DNA of 64,000 nucleotides from Desulfatitalea tepidiphila (GCF_001293685.1 NZ_BCAG01000001.1:496001-560000), one strand, 5' to 3'; shown: positions 40,541 through 51,862, counted from the first letter of the stretch. Notes: generated by a model from the letters alone, not told the origin. Numbers and translations are program-made.

Positions 40541-41986
40541 TCAGGCCGGCCACTTGCACAGGAGTTTCTTGTTGGCGTCGTAGACGCTGACGGTCATGCC
40601 GGCATCGCCATCCAGGCGATGGGTTGCGCAGCTGACTCAAGGGTCGTAGGCGCGCACCGCCATTTCGATCTGGTTGAGGATGCCTTCGTCCACGTGGCCG
40701 TTCTTGATCAGGGATCGGGCCGCTTGGTTGACGCTCATGTTCATGGGGCCCAGGTTGTGGGTGGTGCCCACGATCATGTTGGCCTTCACCATGAGCCCGT
40801 TTTCGTCGGTGGTGTAATCGTGAATCAGGGTGCCGCGCGGCGCCTCGACGCACCCCACGCCGCGGCCGCCCTTGGGAGTCACCTCGGCGCGCACGTTGGG
40901 ATCGGTGATCTCGGGGTCCTGCAGGATCTCGATGGCGCGTTCGCAGGCATAGACCTCCTCGATGAGGCGGGCGTAGTGGTACAGCAGGGTGGCCTGGGCC
41001 GGCCGGCCGAACAGGCTGCGGAACTCCTCGAGCTCGGCCTGGGCGCGGGGCGTGGCGATATGGTCGCACACGTTGATGCGCGCCAGGGTATTGGAGCGGT
41101 AGACGCCCCTGGGTTGCTCCAGGTCCATGGAGAAGCCTTCGTTCCAGAAGCGGGCATAGGGGTATTTGCCGTAGGAGTTGGGCTCCACATGCTCGGCGAT
41201 GTAGTCGGCGTAATCGGCGGCCGCAAAATCGGTGTAACTGCCGTCGGGTTTCATGATGCGCAGTTTTCCGTCGTACAGATTCAAAGCGCCCGCGTCGTCC
41301 ACCGTGCCGATGAAACCGGTGGTGATCACGCCCAGGCTCTGGATTGCGTCCATGTATTGCGGAAAGACGCCCTTTTTGGCGAACTCGATGGTGAACAGGG
41401 CGAAGTCGAGCACCTCCTGCATCTTGGCCAGCATGTCCTTGCGCTCTTCTTCGAGGATCGGCTTGGCGAATCCGCCGGTGACGCCGGCCACCGGATGGAT
41501 GGCCTTGCGCGAGAACTTGTCCAGGATCATCTTGGCGAGTTGCCGGGTTTTGACGACCCGTGTGGCCAGTTCGGGGTTGGCCTTGGCGATGCCGATGACG
41601 TTGCGCACGGCATAATCGGCCGATGGCCCGATGACGAAATCGGCGGCCGCCAGGAAGAAAAAGTGCAGCAGTTTGTCTTCCGCATGGGCGATGGCTTGCA
41701 TCAGTTCGCGCAGTTTGCGGCCTGTGGGGCTGGGGGTGACACCGTAGCAGGCATCCACCGCCTTGTTGGAGGCCAGGTGATGCATCCAGGGACAGATGCC
41801 GCAGATTCGGCTGACCACGCGCGGCACCTCTTCGGCCGGCATGCCTTCGACGAATTTTTCGAACCCGCGCAGCGACATGTAGCTGAGCTTGGCGTCGGCC
41901 ACGTTGCCGCTGTCATCCAGGGTGATGCCGATACTGGCATGCCCTTCGATGCGGGTGAGGGGTTGGATCGTTATGGTTCGGGACAT
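40541..41986 (-). CDS. mvhA: [NiFeSe] hydrogenase large subunit, Mvh/Vhu type (selenoprotein)
   Basis: 481 residues if the in-frame UGA at 40637-40639 is read as selenocysteine (codon 450). Cytosolic group-3 hydrogenase: N-terminal nickel motif RICGICPWMHH (C62, C65) and the C-terminal motif DP-U-xxCxxH, where U replaces the first cysteine that terminally binds nickel. Stopping at the UGA would delete the whole second metal motif. After the ATH motif, 25 residues remain, the usual cleavable tail for the protease encoded first in the operon. A SECIS-like hairpin lies 16-34 nt after the UGA. Partner of MvhG; electrons pass via MvhD to HdrA. Confidence 0.94.
40603..40621 (-). ncRNA. SECIS-like hairpin in mvhA
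   Basis: Minus-strand RNA CAUCGCC-UGGAU-GGCGAUG: a perfect 7-bp stem with a 5-nt loop at +23 to +27 after the UGA. Placement fits bacterial SECIS elements bound by SelB. Loop and flanking CC/GG match the mvhD element. Confidence 0.75.
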
Positions 41987-42040
41987 ATCGTAAGTCTCCT
42001 GATCCCCGGCGTGCGGGTGGTTGATAAAAATAATAGAAAA

Positions 42041-42090
42041 GAAAAAGTTTAAAGTGTTAAGTTTTAAGTGTTAAGTGAAGGTATTCTGTC
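42041..42090. repeat. Gene-end repeat family, copy D (inverted)
   Basis: GTTTAAAGTGTTAAGTTTT ... GTGAAGGTATTCTGTC, the reverse complement of the family consensus. It faces copy C, so the mvhG-mvhA gap can fold into a long imperfect hairpin. Confidence 0.65.
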
Positions 42091-42124
42091 ATTTTGATAG
42101 GTTGGTTTGTAGATGCATCTGATC

Positions 42125-42172
42125 GACAGCATTCCTTCACTTTAAACTTTACACTTTCAACTTTAAACTTTC
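42125..42172. repeat. Gene-end repeat family, copy C
   Basis: GACAGCATTCCTTCAC followed by AAACTTTACACTTTCAACTTT. Overlaps the stop codon of mvhG by about 10 bases. Confidence 0.65.
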
Positions 42173-43089
42173 CTCGACTTCAACAACCCATGTGCCCCGG
42201 AAAAGCGCAGCATGGAGAAACTTTCCGGCAGCGAACCGATGTCGATGCCGTTGGAGGCCAGGGCGTTGAGCATGTCGAGCCGTTGGTTGCCGTTGTGCTG
42301 CACCGGGCCGTAGCAGCCGCGGCAGGGCACTCGCGCCGATATGCAGCGCGGTATACCGCTCTCGCCGCCGCAACCGGCGCGGGTCACCGGTCCCATGCAG
42401 AGAATGCCCTGCTCGAGCAGGCAGCGCATTTGATCCAGCGGTTCATCCGACCCCCCATAGTGAGGGGCTTGGAGAAAGCGCCGCAGCTTCTTGAGCTGGC
42501 CCTTGCCCTCCCGGCGGGTGGGGCAGGTGTCGCAGACGCTCTTTCCGGGCAGCACCGGCGTCCGGCCCTCGACCAGGGCCACCAGGGCCGAGAAGACGTG
42601 GTCCGGGTGGGGCGGGCATCCGGGCAGGTAGATGTCCACCTTGATTCTTTCGTCCACGGCCAGGCAGCTTTCGAGCAGGGGCGGCAACCCTTCGCTGGGA
42701 TAGGCATCGGGCGCCTCGGTCGTTTCCGTGTGGTAGTAGCGATCCAGGATCTGCTCCTTGGTATGCGCGTTGGCCAGTGCGGGTATGCCGCCGTGGGTGG
42801 CGCAGGTGCCTAAAGCGATGATGGTGCCGCAGCTCTTGCGCATGGCCTCGGCCACTTCCACATGTTCGGTGTTGCGCAGACCGCCGCTGATGATGCCCAC
42901 ATCGGCTTGGGGAATTTCGATGTGCCGTCCGTCTCCCATTTGTCCGAAGTACTTGTGATCCATCAGGGCTGGCAGATGGACGAATTCGGCCACTTCCAAT
43001 ACGTCGAGCAGCCGTTCGCCCATGTCGATGATGGAAATCTCGCATCCCGAACAGGAATTGAGCCATTCGCTTGCGACTTTTACCTTCAT
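42163..43089 (-). CDS. mvhG: [NiFe] hydrogenase small subunit, Mvh type
   Basis: 308 residues, no Tat signal, hence cytosolic. Fe-S ligands: WLNSCSGCEISI near residue 10 (proximal cluster), GTCATHGGIP, LPGCPPHPDHVF, and C-terminal cysteines CDTCPTRR and ARVPCRGCYGPV for the other clusters. It passes electrons from MvhA to MvhD. The stop codon lies within a dispersed repeat. Confidence 0.94.
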   Translation of the reverse strand: MKVKVASEWLNSCSGCEISIIDMGERLLDVLEVAEFVHLPALMDHKYFGQMGDGRHIEIPQADVGIISGGLRNTEHVEVAEAMRKSCGTIIALGTCATHGGIPALANAHTKEQILDRYYHTETTEAPDAYPSEGLPPLLESCLAVDERIKVDIYLPGCPPHPDHVFSALVALVEGRTPVLPGKSVCDTCPTRREGKGQLKKLRRFLQAPHYGGSDEPLDQMRCLLEQGILCMGPVTRAGCGGESGIPRCISARVPCRGCYGPVQHNGNQRLDMLNALASNGIDIGSLPESFSMLRFSGAHGLLKSRKV

Positions 43090-43161
43090 GATGAATTCCT
43101 TGAATCCGGCTGGGCCGGACGTTTAAAGTTTATGGCGTAGCGTGAACAATTGCCGTGCCGC

Positions 43162-44280
43162 CTACATGCTGAACGAGGGGGAACCGCTTTTGAGCCCCCG
43201 GCGATTCTGGCGGGCCATCTTCTTTTTCTTTGACGACCAGGAACGCACCGTGTTGAGGGCGTCGGTGATGTAGCTGGGGTTGTCCGCATACTTGAACTCC
43301 TCGATCATTCCGGCGCCCTTGGCATCGGCCAGTGCGGCCCGGCCCACTGGGCTGCGGGCGAGGACCGTGGTCCAGCCTTCGGCCGCGCCGATGCCGCCGA
43401 AAGAGATATCGGCCAACTCGGCCGCGTAGTCGCTGCAATACTGGCAGGCATACCGGCGGATGGCGTAAAGCTGTTCCAAGTCGATCGTGATCTTCTTCCC
43501 GGATGCCAGGTGCAGCATCAAGGCTTCCTTGATATTGACCTTGCGGACCTCGTCCCAGGAGAAGCCGCCGATCTTGGCCAGTTTTTCCCGCTCGGCCGGG
43601 CCGAAGACAAAGTTGCCCGAACAAAAGAGGCCGAAACAGAACTTGATGGCATCCGACGGCAACAGCTCCAGGGCCTGCATGCGCCGCACAGAGTTGATCT
43701 GGCAGGGGGTGCCGACCAGCGCAACGCGCTTCAATCCCTTTTTCACCATGGGGTCGAACTCTTCGATGCTGGCATAGGTCATGTATTGGTCGCTGAACTG
43801 CTTCATTCCGTGGGAGGTGTCGAAGAAAAATCCTGCAGCGGCGATGATTTCTTCCCGCGTTGTGGCCAGGAAGGGAGAGCGTTGAAACGGGCCGGTCTGG
43901 TGGGTGACGATGGCGCCGTCGATGCGGCCCCGGTCGAACAGGTGCAGCAACAGGGCGGTGACCACGCCGCCGTCGGTGGCGTTGGCCAGAATCGATGCAT
44001 CGGTTGAACGCGCTACCGCCGTTTCGATGATGCGGCCCATGGGCTGGCTCCAGTTGGCCCGCCGTTTGGTCTCCTCCTCGAGTTCGTCGATTTCCGGGCA
44101 GATGGTGTAACACAGGCCGCACTCGATGCATTTTTCGATATCATCGTAGCCGGGCTTGCCCTCCTCGTCGATCTTGAGGGCGCCGTAGTTGACCGCGGTG
44201 CAGAAGGTGACGCAGCCGCCGCAACGGTGGCAAAGCCCGGGCTTCTGAACCTCTTGAATCAAGTGAAAGAATGTTTTCAT
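43162..44280 (-). CDS. FrhB/FpoF-like F420 hydrogenase/dehydrogenase beta-subunit family protein
   Basis: 372 residues. Two N-terminal [4Fe-4S] motifs (CHRCGGCVTFC, CIECGLCYTICPE), then the FrhB core: ATDGGVVTALLLHLF, VALVGTPCQINSVRRMQ, KFCFGLFCSGNF, RRYACQYCSDYAAELADISFGG. FrhB family members bind a flavin and exchange electrons with F420, ferredoxin or other carriers. Its place between mvhD and mvhG, with no hdrB/hdrC in the window, suggests it is an electron entry or exit module of this Hdr-Mvh complex. Exact partner unknown. Confidence 0.9.
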   Translation of the reverse strand: MKTFFHLIQEVQKPGLCHRCGGCVTFCTAVNYGALKIDEEGKPGYDDIEKCIECGLCYTICPEIDELEEETKRRANWSQPMGRIIETAVARSTDASILANATDGGVVTALLLHLFDRGRIDGAIVTHQTGPFQRSPFLATTREEIIAAAGFFFDTSHGMKQFSDQYMTYASIEEFDPMVKKGLKRVALVGTPCQINSVRRMQALELLPSDAIKFCFGLFCSGNFVFGPAEREKLAKIGGFSWDEVRKVNIKEALMLHLASGKKITIDLEQLYAIRRYACQYCSDYAAELADISFGGIGAAEGWTTVLARSPVGRAALADAKGAGMIEEFKYADNPSYITDALNTVRSWSSKKKKMARQNRRGLKSGSPSFSM

Positions 44281-44317
44281 TTGTCTACCTCGCTCGATGT
44301 CCTTGAAGGTCGGGGCG

Positions 44318-44746
44318 CTAATTGGCGACTTCCGCCTGGGTCACCCGGTTGGGGCCGAGGGCCCGGATTCGTTCGGTAAAACCGGTCACCACCTCGGCGA
44401 ATCGGGGCGCTTCGGCCGAGGAGACCCATTCGATGGCAAAGCGATCCGGGTCGATACCGGCATCTTCAAGGATGATGCGAATGACTTGGGCGCGGGCCAG
44501 GGCTTTGTGATTACCGTCCAGGTAATGGCATTCACCCAGGTGTCAGCCCATGACGATCACGCCGTCAGCCCCGCGCTGGAATGCTTCGATCACCAGGTCG
44601 GGGTGCACCATGCCCGAGCACATGACCCGCACGGCGCGCATGTTGGGCGGATATTGCAGGCGCGAGACGCCGGCCAGGTCCCCACCGGCATAGGCGCACC
44701 AGTTGCACAGAAATCCAAGGATGACAGGCTCATACGATGTTTGCAT
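44318..44746 (-). CDS. mvhD: MvhD/VhuD iron-sulfur electron-transfer subunit (selenoprotein)
   Basis: 142 residues with UGA at 44543-44545 (codon 68) read as Sec. The motif reads GADGVIVMG-U-HLGECHYLDGNHKA, where other MvhD have cysteine; methanogen VhuD is a known selenoprotein at this place. Other cluster ligands: LGFLCNWCAYAGGD and RVMCSGMV. [2Fe-2S] carrier between hydrogenase and HdrA. Stopping at UGA would give only 67 residues and lose GECHY. SECIS-like hairpin follows. Confidence 0.94.
44510..44526 (-). ncRNA. SECIS-like hairpin in mvhD
   Basis: Minus-strand RNA AUUACC-UGGAC-GGUAAU: perfect 6-bp stem, 5-nt loop at +23 to +27 after the UGA, the same position and near-identical loop as in mvhA. 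Confidence 0.75.
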
Positions 44747-44800
44747 GTTGGCTCCTTCTTGTTGGAACGGCCCAATGGCCGTCCCATCCGTTGTTTCACG

Positions 44801-47800
44801 CTATGCCGCCAGGGCCGCGGCCATCTGGGCGCGCAATTGATCCAGGGTAAACCCATTGACTTCGACCCCGCCCTTGGGGCAGGTGGCGGCACACAGGCCG
44901 CAACCTTTGCAAAGGGCCGGATCGGTAACGATGCGCTTGGTTTTACGGCCGTCGCCGTTCTCGGTTTCCACCAGGCGGATGGCCCGATAGGGACAGACGT
45001 CCACGCAGAGGGCGCAGCCGTCGCACTTATCGGTCACAGCCGATTTGATGGCATCCAGTTTCATCTCGCGCTGGGCCAGGATCACGCAGGCCCGTGAAAC
45101 GGCGGCCTGGGCCTGGGCCAGGCTCTCCTCGATGGGTTGAGGATAATTGGCCATGCCGCACACAAACAGGCCGTCCACCGCCATGTCCACCGGCCGCAGT
45201 TTGGGATGGGCTTCGTTGAGGAAGCCGTCCGCATTGACGCCGCACTTGAACAGCGCGGTGAGCTCCTGGGTGGGATTGGCCTCGATGGCCGTCGCCAGCA
45301 CCAGGTGTTCGACCTGCAGGTTCAGGGGCATCTGCAGGATCGGATCGCTGCAGGCGACCGACAGGCCCTGCGGATCGGCGCTCACCCGGGGTTTGGCATC
45401 CAGGCTGTAGCGGATGAACAGCACCCCCAGCTCGCGCGCCTTCTGGTACAGGGTTTCGCGTTTGCCATAGGCGCGGATGTCCCGGTAAAGGACATAGATG
45501 TTCATCCGGGGGTTGAGGGTCTTGAGGCGGATGGCGCTGCGCATGGTGTGGGTGCAGCAGATGCGGGAACAATAGGGCCGCCGGCTGTCCCGCGATCCCA
45601 CGCATTGAATGAACGCCATGCTGTGAACCCCCTTGAATTGATCGGGATTCTGCATCAAACGATCGTCCAGCTCGAGATGGGTCAGCACTCGCGGGTCCTG
45701 GCCGCAGAGGTATTCGTCCGTGCGGCTCTCGGATGCGCCGGTGGCCAGCACGGCGGCGCCGTAGGTGACCGCCCGCGTTTCGCCGTTGACTTCGATCTCG
45801 CTGACAAAGCTGCCCACCGATCCGACGGCGGTTTTCAGGCGGGCGTTGGTCAGGACCTTGATGCGTTCGTGGCGCTGTACCTGTTGAATCAGCCCTTCCA
45901 GCCAGGGACGGACCGGTTCGTCTTTGGCCGTGCCGGTCACGTGCCAGGCATTGCCGCCCAGGCGGTCGCCGCGTTCGAGCAGGACCGTGGGGTATCCCTG
46001 TTCGGCCAGACCCAGGGCCGCCGTCAAGCCGGCCACCCCGCCGCCGATCACCAGTGCCTTCTGCACCACCTGGATGGATAGGTTTTTCAACGGGTCGATC
46101 AAACCGGCCTTGGCCACCGCCATGCGGACCTGGTCCTTGGCCTTGGCCGTGGCCCGTTCCGGTTCGCGCTGGTGCACCCACGAGTTCTGGTTGCGGATGT
46201 TGGCCATTTCGATCAGGTAGCCGTTGAGACCGGCCTCCTTGAGGGTGTCCTGGAACAGCGCCTCGTGGGTGCGCGGCGTACAGGCGGCGACCACGATGCG
46301 GTTGAGGCGGTGTTCACGGATGCGCGCGGCGATGATGTCCTGGGTGTCGGCCGAACAGGTGAACAGGTTGTTTTCCACCAGGGTGACATGGGGCAGGCCC
46401 TTGGCATATTCGGCCACGGCCTTGACATCGACGACGCCGGCGATATTGATCCCGCACGAACAGACGAAGACGCCGATGCGCGGCGCCTGGTCATGAATAT
46501 CGATCTCCGGCGGATAGGTTTTCTGACGGGTCAGGGTGCCGCGGGCGTCATGCAATGCTTCGGCCGCCGCGGCCGCCGCGGCCGAAGCCTGGGTGACCGA
46601 ACGTGGAATCGCCTTGGGCGCCTGGAAGGCGCCGGTTACGAACACACCCGGCCGGCTGCTTTGAACCGGTGAAAGATTCGATGAGAACGCGAAGCCGAAC
46701 TGATCCAGATCGATGCCCACCGTGGTGGCCAGTTCCCGGCTGCCCTTGGCCGGCTCCAGGCCCACCGACAGGACGCACAGGTCGAATGCTTCGTCAAGGG
46801 TTTCGCCGCTCTCGGTCACATAGCGCAGACGAACGCCGCTGCCGGACGGGCCCGGATCGATGGTGTGGGGGCGGCTGCGGATGAACCGGATACCGCTGGC
46901 CTTGGCATTTTCGTAATAGCGCTCGAACTCTTTGCCAGGGCTGCGCATGTCCATGAAGAAGACCGCCTGCTCGACCGGCTCGCCGTGGGCGTGCTCGGCC
47001 GTGATCAGCATCTGTTTGATGGCGTACATGCAGCAGACGCTTGAACAGTAGCCGTTGTCGCAGCGATTGGTGTTGCGCGAGCCCACGCACTGGATCCAGG
47101 CCACCTTTTTGGGCGGGGTCTCGTCCGAAGGGCGCACCACATGGCCCATGCAGGGGCCGCCGGCCGAGAGGAGCCGCTCGTATTGGATGCTCGTCACCAC
47201 GTCGGCGATGCGGCCGTATCCATAAAAGTCCCAGCCCGTAGGGTCGAAGGGCTTGAAGCCGGGGGCCAGGATGACCGAGCCGACCTGAAGCTCGACCAGC
47301 TCTTCCTTGTCATCGAAATTGATGGCGCCGGTGGGGCAGAATTTTTCGCAGGCGCGGCATTTGCCCCGGGTCAGATAGATGCAGGCTTCGGGATCGATGG
47401 CGTATTTCAGGGGCACGGCCTGTCCATAGGGAATGAAGGCGGCCTTGCGCTTGTCCAGCCCCATATTGAATTCGTTGGGTACCTTCTTCGGACATTTTTC
47501 CGCGCACAGGCCACAGGCGATGCACTTATCCATCTGGATGTAGCGGGGATGTTTCTTGACGGTAACGGTGAAATTGCCGGCTTCGCCGTCGAAACCGACC
47601 ACTTCGGACAAGGTGTGGAGCGTGATATTCAAGTGCCGACCGCACTCGACCAACTTGGGCGAAATAATTCACATGGCGCAGTCGTTGGTCGGATAGGTCT
47701 TGTCCAACTGGGCCATCACGCCGCCGATGGCAGGGCTGCGCTCGATCAGGTGGACCGCGTAGCCCGAGTTGGCCAGATCGAGGCTGGCCTGGATGCCGGC

Positions 47801-48106
47801 AATGCCGCCGCCGACCACCATGACGGCGCCGATGGGCGCCTTGCTTTTCAGGGGGGTGCGCAACATCGAGACGGGCCGGGACACCGCCGTTTCAGCGGCA
47901 GGCTTTTCCGACGGCAGGATTTTTTCCATCGTCTCCGCCGGGATACCGACCGCCTTGCAGAAGCGCTCGAACTCCGCCGCTTCAACGAGATAGCGTTTGC
48001 CGACCGTGGGGGTCGCCTTGAGTTGGCCTCTTTTGATCCAGTTGGTGACAGTGTTGCGATGCACGCCCAGTAACTGGGCCAGTTGGCCGACACGAATATC
48101 AATCAT
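44801..48106 (-). CDS. hdrA: HdrA-like FAD/Fe-S electron-bifurcating subunit, selenoprotein, with N-terminal helix-turn-helix domain
   Basis: 1101 residues with UGA at 47669-47671 (codon 146) read as Sec. Order: residues 1-60 an excisionase/HTH_17-type domain ([26 protein letters not shown]); FAD domain 1 ([16 protein letters not shown]) followed by [17 protein letters not shown], where HdrA normally has a cysteine ligand; ferredoxin motif [15 protein letters not shown]; HdrA core; a second FAD domain ([19 protein letters not shown]); and two C-terminal [4Fe-4S] motifs ([27 protein letters not shown]). It is thus a duplicated, long HdrA. ATG 48106 has AAGGAG 8 nt upstream and overlaps the protease stop (ATGA). 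Stopping at UGA would split the gene in two. Confidence 0.93.
47631..47647 (-). ncRNA. SECIS-like hairpin in hdrA
   Basis: Minus-strand RNA GAGUGC-GGUCG-GCACUU, loop at +28 to +32 after the UGA. The UGC-GGUC-GCA core resembles the E. coli fdhF SECIS apical loop (UGC-AGGUCU-GCA). Differs from the mvhA and mvhD hairpins. Confidence 0.65.
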
Positions 48107-48636
48107 TGGGTTTCTCCTTCTTGGATCGGTTCTGCCGAAACGGTTTGGGTGACGATCGCCATGATCCGGCGGCACATCTCCGGCACGGCCGCTGCCACGG
48201 CCGGTGAAAGACCCGGCCGGATCTCGGGGGGCAGTTCGGTGGGGTGCACCACCAGAACACGCACCTCGATGTCCGTGCCCTCCTGAATCTCTTTGAGCAT
48301 GTTGGTCGTGGGGAACTGGTGCAGGGAAAAATCGCAGATTTTCGCCGGATGAATCTGGGATATATCGATTTCAGAAAGTTGCCCCGGCACCCCGCCTTCA
48401 ATGTCCATGGCATCCACGATCACAATCTGTCTTGGCTTTTTGGGGGAAAGGAGGATATCAAACAGCATGTCGCGGATGGTGGTTCCGATATCGAGGCAAG
48501 CCACGTGCCGGGGCAACTGGTGGTGGGCACACAGGTGTTCGATCACCCGGGGCCCGAATCCATCGTCTCCGAACAGGGGATTGCCGCATCCGAATACCAG
48601 GCAGGGTTGGGTCAGGTGATCACCGAATTCGAACAT
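48103..48636 (-). CDS. Hydrogenase maturation endopeptidase (HyaD/HycI/FrcD family)
   Basis: 177 residues from ATG 48636; extra in-frame codons up to 48690 are not needed. The family signature [24 protein letters not shown] is at the N-terminus and [14 protein letters not shown] follows. It removes the C-terminal tail of the large subunit after nickel insertion, here the tail beyond the ATH motif of MvhA. First gene of the operon; its stop overlaps the hdrA start. Confidence 0.92.
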   Translation of the reverse strand: MFEFGDHLTQPCLVFGCGNPLFGDDGFGPRVIEHLCAHHQLPRHVACLDIGTTIRDMLFDILLSPKKPRQIVIVDAMDIEGGVPGQLSEIDISQIHPAKICDFSLHQFPTTNMLKEIQEGTDIEVRVLVVHPTELPPEIRPGLSPAVAAAVPEMCRRIMAIVTQTVSAEPIQEGETQ

Positions 48637-48707
48637 AGCCTTAGTCCTGTTGTGCAAAGTTTGCAATGCATAAAAAGTTGAACGCCTCATTTAGCGGGCG
48701 TTATAGT

Positions 48708-48722
48708 CCAATTTCCATGCCA
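48708..48722 (-). promoter_or_regulatory. Candidate sigma-54 promoter of the hydrogenase operon
   Basis: Minus strand TGGCAT-GGAAA-TTGG, one base off the TGGCAY-N5-TTGC consensus, 72 bp upstream of the protease start. The neighbouring gene encodes a sigma-54 activator. The mismatch falls in the -12 GC, so this is tentative. Confidence 0.45.
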
Positions 48723-48800
48723 GAATTCATTTATTTGACTAATATATTGAAAATAAAAGTTAAAGAAAAAATCGGCGCAGTTTTAAGACTATTCAACGGT

Positions 48801-48816
48801 GGGGTACACATGCCCC
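48801..48816. promoter_or_regulatory. Possible activator-binding site
   Basis: GGGGTACACATGCCCC, a GGGG-N8-CCCC dyad about 90 bp upstream of the candidate sigma-54 promoter, the usual distance for an enhancer site. The rest of 48691-49012 is AT-rich without genes. Confidence 0.3.
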
Positions 48817-49012
48817 GGTACTCTTTTCATAACAAATAAATTAATAATAAAATAAAGTACAAGCAGGAATTGGGAAATTAGTGCAGAAAAATGGGGAGTG
48901 ATTGCCCTATTGTATCAAGGGAAGCGAATTTCGCTTTGACGGCACCGCCAAGCCTTTCAAGACCCGTAAAAATTCACAGCGGGATGGCATAGGCCAATCG
49001 ACCGGGTGGACG

Positions 49013-50851
<1,839 letters not shown>

Positions 50852-50983
50852 GCGTAAGCCTGCCCTGATGGTTGGATCGTATTTAACCACAAAATCGGGC
50901 TTCGGCCAATACGCATGTGGCAGGGCCTGGTGCTGCGAGGGGTGTTGCGCATCCCGGCGAATGGGAACCGAAAAAAGACCGGT

Positions 50984-51295
50984 TTAGGGCAATTGGGAAG
51001 GGGAAGTGATTTCGCATTCGCCGTCGGGGCAAAAAAGGTTGAGCCATAATTTCTGGCTGACTCTCGGATCTTCGCAGTAAATCGGAATTTCGATGCGTTC
51101 CTCCTCGGTGAAGCATCTGTCGTCCGGGCAGAAGAGTTCCAACCAGACCCCCCTGTCCTTGCAGGATGCCTCGAAGGCCTTTTCCTTGTCGGTCAACGTG
51201 CCGCGTTGTTCTTCCGACAGCACCTGTGCGCGGCTGATAAAAACCCTCTTGCGGGTTTCGGAATTGGATGTACCACTCTTTTTTTCTTCGACCAT
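50984..51295 (-). CDS. Small protein with duplicated LFCPDxxC motif
   Basis: 103 residues; AGGAGG before ATG 51295. Two related halves: VWLELFCPDDRCFTEEERIEI and LWLNLFCPDGECEITSPSQL, each with a C-x5-C pair, suggesting a shared metal site or disulfides. N-terminal 30 residues are basic and Ser/Thr-rich. No family recognised. Confidence 0.75.
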   Translation of the reverse strand: MVEEKKSGTSNSETRKRVFISRAQVLSEEQRGTLTDKEKAFEASCKDRGVWLELFCPDDRCFTEEERIEIPIYCEDPRVSQKLWLNLFCPDGECEITSPSQLP

Positions 51296-51575
51296 GGGCC
51301 ACCTCCTGTTTTTGAATGGTCACCGGAAGTCCCAGTTCATATTCAGTTCAAAAAATGTATCGGTGCTGTACTGTTGTCAAGTAACGCCGGGATGCGAACC
51401 GGTTTTATCGATCTCCTGCGCATGGGGCACCGCGGGATAAATTGGGGGGTGCGGCATCGTGGCCACGGACCAGCGGAAGAGTTTCTTTTGACACCGCGAG
51501 GATTATGTGCTTCACGTTTTTCATGTGAGGTCAACCGGCCTCTTTTACAAGCAATTTCGAAAAGGAGGGCAGGCG

Positions 51576-51818
51576 ATGGATACCCTGTCGATCAATAAAG
51601 GTGCTGTGTTGATGGCGATGGGCATGCTGATGATCTTCGCGCTGGTGATGTTCACGGGCGCGACCCACACGAACGGCGATCAAATCGGACGATACCGCAT
51701 GCAGGTCATCACCCGCAACAACTTCACGGACATTTTTATCATCGATACCACCACCGGGGTCGTCAAGTATGTGGGAAAAGATGAAGGCAAACCCTTCGAA
51801 GCGATTCAGGGCAAATGA
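51576..51818 (+). CDS. Small single-TM protein, unknown
   Basis: 80 residues; AAAGGAGGG before ATG 51576. TM at about 9-27 (AVLMAMGMLMIFALVMFTGA), then a short extracytoplasmic part YRMQVITRNNFTDIFIIDTTTGVVKYVG. Possibly in one unit with the cardiolipin synthase 44 bp downstream. Confidence 0.75.
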   Translation: MDTLSINKGAVLMAMGMLMIFALVMFTGATHTNGDQIGRYRMQVITRNNFTDIFIIDTTTGVVKYVGKDEGKPFEAIQGK

Positions 51819-51862
51819 CGATAGCGTGTGAGGTCCATTTTTTCGCCTGATGACGGAGAGCC

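Noticed and set aside
44801..48175. Two separate genes (a short FAD/HTH protein and a truncated HdrA) split at the UGA
   Set aside because: Same frame on both sides, the UGA falls at the conserved cysteine position, and no start codon or ribosome site follows it; Sec is the better reading.
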